Below, piece by piece: positions 61,904 to 64,000 of a DNA stretch of 64,000 bases. Every line of letters begins with the position of its first letter. The stretch's first letter is position 1. The stretch is taken from positions 1-64,000 of the forward strand of contig NZ_QLST01000008.1 in assembly GCF_003293845.1 (NCBI RefSeq), in the 5' to 3' direction. The translations under genes were made by a program, and so were the position numbers. The notes under the pieces are model-generated. The model had not been told where the DNA came from and made no database searches. It saw only the letters and a list, made by a program, of their open reading frames with translations. This DNA comes from Flavobacterium tibetense (GTDB lineage Bacteria > Bacteroidota > Bacteroidia > Flavobacteriales > Flavobacteriaceae).

Positions 61904-64000
61904 ATGAAACGTAATATTAAAAAAGTGGCTGTTATCGGTTCCGGAATTATGGGAAGTGGCATTGCCTGCCATTTCGCCAATATTGGTGTCGAAGTCTTAT
62001 TATTAGACATTGCACCAAACGAACTAACCGAAGCAGAGCAGAAAAAAGGATTGACTTTAGAAAACAAAATGGTTAGAAATCGATTAGTAAACGATCATTT
62101 AGCCAATGCTTTAAAATCAAAACCTTCTCCTATTTATCATCCAAGTTTTGCCAATAGAATTACAACAGGTAACACAACAGATGATATGTCAAAAATTGCA
62201 ACTGCAGATTGGATTATCGAAGTGGTTGTGGAACGATTAGACATCAAGAAAATTGTTTTTGAACAAGTTGACAAATATAGAAAACCAGGAACTTTAGTAA
62301 CCTCAAATACGTCTGGTATTCCAATCCAATTCATGAGCGAAGGAAGAAGCGACGATTTTCAACAACATTTCTGTGGAACACACTTTTTCAATCCAGCACG
62401 TTACTTAAAATTATTTGAAATCATTCCTGGACCAAAAACATCCAACGAAGTATTAGATTTCTTAAATGGATATGGTGAAAAATTCTTAGGAAAAACTTCA
62501 GTTGTAGCAAAAGATACTCCAGCTTTTATCGGAAATAGAATTGGAATCTTCGGAATTCAAAGTTTATTCCACCAAGTAAAAGAAATGGGATTAACGGTTG
62601 AAGAAGTGGATAAATTAACTGGACCAGTTATTGGTCGTCCAAAATCCGCAACTTTCAGAACAGTTGATGTGGTTGGTTTAGATACTTTAGTTCACGTAGC
62701 TAACGGAATTTATGAGAATTGTCCAAACGACGAAGCGCATGAATTATTCAAGCTTCCAGAATTTGTTAACAAAATGATGGAAAACAAATGGTTAGGAAGC
62801 AAAACAGGACAAGGTTTCTACAAAAAAGAAGGAAAAGACATTCTAACTTTAGATTTAGATACATTAGAATATAGAGCCAATAAAAAAGCATCATTCGCTA
62901 CTTTAGAATTAACTAAAACGATTGAAAAACCAATCGATAGATTCAAAGTTTTAGTCACAGGAAAAGACAAAGCTGGAGATTTTTACAGAAAAAACTTCGC
63001 TTCTATGTTCCAATATTGTTCAAACAGAATTCCTGAAATCACAGACGCTTTCTACAAAATCGACGATGCCATGAAAGCTGGTTTCGGTTGGGAAAACGGT
63101 CCATTCGAAATTTGGGATGCCATTGGAGTGGAAAAAGGAATCGAATTAATGAAAGCGGAAGGTTATCAACCTGCTTCTTGGGTAACCGATATGTTAGCTT
63201 CTGGAAATACTTCTTTTTATTCGATTAAAGATGGAGCAACACACTTCTACTCTATCACAAACAAAAAAGTAGAGAAAATTCCTGGTCAAGATGCCTTCAT
63301 TATCTTAAATAACATTCGCGAAAGCAAAAAAATATGGAACAACAGCGATTCAATCATTACCGATTTAGGTGATGGAATCATCAATTTAGAATTTACTTCA
63401 AAAATGAATTCTATTGGCGCTGGTGTTTTACAAGGAATCAATAAAGCTATTGACATTGCTGAAAAAGATTACAATGGTTTAGTAATTGGAAATCAAGGCG
63501 CTAATTTCTCAGTTGGAGCCAATTTAGGAATGATTTTCATGATGGCTGTCGAACAAGAATATGACGAATTAAACATCGCTATCAAAATGTTCCAAGACAC
63601 GATGATGCGTTGTCGTTATTCTGCAATTCCAGTTATTGCTGCTCCTCACGGAATGACATTAGGTGGTGGTTGCGAATTAACTATGCACGCTGACAGAGCC
63701 GTTGCTGCTGCAGAAACTTATATCGGATTAGTAGAATTTGGTGTTGGAGTAATTCCTGGTGGTGGTGGTTCTAAAGAAATGGCTTTAAGAGCTTCTGATT
63801 TATTTCGTAAAAACGATGTGGAATTAAATGTTTTACAAGAATATTTCTTAACTGTAGGAATGGCAAAAGTAGCTACTTCAGCTTATGAAGGTTTTGATAC
63901 TGGCGTTTTACAAAAAGGAAGAGATATCGTAGTGGTAAACAAAGACCGTCAAATTGCAACTGCTAAACAAGTAGCTTTACAAATGGCAGAGCAAGGTTAC
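61904..64000 (+). CDS. 3-hydroxyacyl-CoA dehydrogenase/enoyl-CoA hydratase (FadN-like), 5' part
   Basis: ATG at 61904, open to the window end (699 codons so far). The N-terminal dehydrogenase has the NAD loop VAVIGSGIMGSGIACHFANI and the segment CGTHFFNPARYLKLFEIIPG. After ~residue 500 an enoyl-CoA hydratase domain starts, with GNQGANFSVGANLGMI, APHGMTLGGGCELTMHADR and GVGVIPGGGGSKEMALRA (catalytic Glu region). This order (dehydrogenase then hydratase) is that of FadN/YusL, not FadB. It catalyses two steps of beta-oxidation. The thiolase and acyl-CoA dehydrogenase probably follow outside the window. Confidence 0.93.
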   Translation, partial: MKRNIKKVAVIGSGIMGSGIACHFANIGVEVLLLDIAPNELTEAEQKKGLTLENKMVRNRLVNDHLANALKSKPSPIYHPSFANRITTGNTTDDMSKIATADWIIEVVVERLDIKKIVFEQVDKYRKPGTLVTSNTSGIPIQFMSEGRSDDFQQHFCGTHFFNPARYLKLFEIIPGPKTSNEVLDFLNGYGEKFLGKTSVVAKDTPAFIGNRIGIFGIQSLFHQVKEMGLTVEEVDKLTGPVIGRPKSATFRTVDVVGLDTLVHVANGIYENCPNDEAHELFKLPEFVNKMMENKWLGSKTGQGFYKKEGKDILTLDLDTLEYRANKKASFATLELTKTIEKPIDRFKVLVTGKDKAGDFYRKNFASMFQYCSNRIPEITDAFYKIDDAMKAGFGWENGPFEIWDAIGVEKGIELMKAEGYQPASWVTDMLASGNTSFYSIKDGATHFYSITNKKVEKIPGQDAFIILNNIRESKKIWNNSDSIITDLGDGIINLEFTSKMNSIGAGVLQGINKAIDIAEKDYNGLVIGNQGANFSVGANLGMIFMMAVEQEYDELNIAIKMFQDTMMRCRYSAIPVIAAPHGMTLGGGCELTMHADRAVAAAETYIGLVEFGVGVIPGGGGSKEMALRASDLFRKNDVELNVLQEYFLTVGMAKVATSAYEGFDTGVLQKGRDIVVVNKDRQIATAKQVALQMAEQGY

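Overview
The window is AT-rich DNA from a Bacteroidota bacterium, most likely a Flavobacterium or close relative. The evidence is a gliding-motility/type IX secretion C-terminal domain next to a PorP/SprF gene, a CcoN-CcoO fusion, a bacillithiol deacetylase (BshB1), a single-chain PurL, and several promoters of the Bacteroidota type (TTG, about 19 bases, TAnnTTTG). Species cannot be fixed from the sequence alone.

Layout. 0-9 kb: a T9SS-exported adhesin end, a PorP/SprF-like protein and an OmpA/PD40 protein form one unit, followed by surface proteins, an RsmB-like methyltransferase and a secreted endonuclease I. 9-18.6 kb: a complete cbb3 oxidase locus on the minus strand (ccoS, ccoNO, a small ccoQ-like gene, ccoP, ccoG, ccoH, a TauE/UreH-like gene) plus ccoI, facing a Crp/Fnr-type regulator. 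Matching palindromes sit in both control regions. 18.7-22 kb: small accessory genes of unknown role. 22-26 kb: three thioredoxin/rhodanese genes, then a MarR-nitroreductase-YceI operon and an M23 peptidase. 26.1-33.4 kb: a trp operon (trpEGDCFBA) preceded by a leader peptide with three consecutive Trp codons and a terminator, an attenuator. Most of its internal gaps hold dispersed repeat DNA. 33.4-36.1 kb: an accessory patch with an Abi_2/AbiF-type HEPN protein preceded by a promoter and a short terminator-ended structured RNA. This looks like an RNA-controlled abortive-infection or toxin-antitoxin module and is the most interesting system here. 36-46.8 kb: a DEAD-box helicase, M14 peptidase, Nudix, pyrE, tRNA-His, bshB1 and an isochorismate synthase/thioesterase pair. 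46.9-52.2 kb: a beta-helix lipoprotein and purL, the latter with two in-frame insertions that resemble the dispersed palindromic repeats. 52.3-59.2 kb: small envelope/stress genes, a glycosyltransferase overlapping a GH130 gene, a CsbD-like protein, an AraC-type regulator and a cupin. 59.5-64 kb: a fatty-acid CoA ligase, a MarR regulator and the start of a FadN-like beta-oxidation enzyme. Two near-identical 18-base palindromes precede the ligase and the regulator.

Regulation is unusually readable here. Three regulator genes (Fnr-like at 17958, MarR at 23669, MarR at 61449) each have inverted repeats in their own control region, and two of these motifs recur at a likely target operon. All assignments rest on reading motifs by eye; no database search was run.
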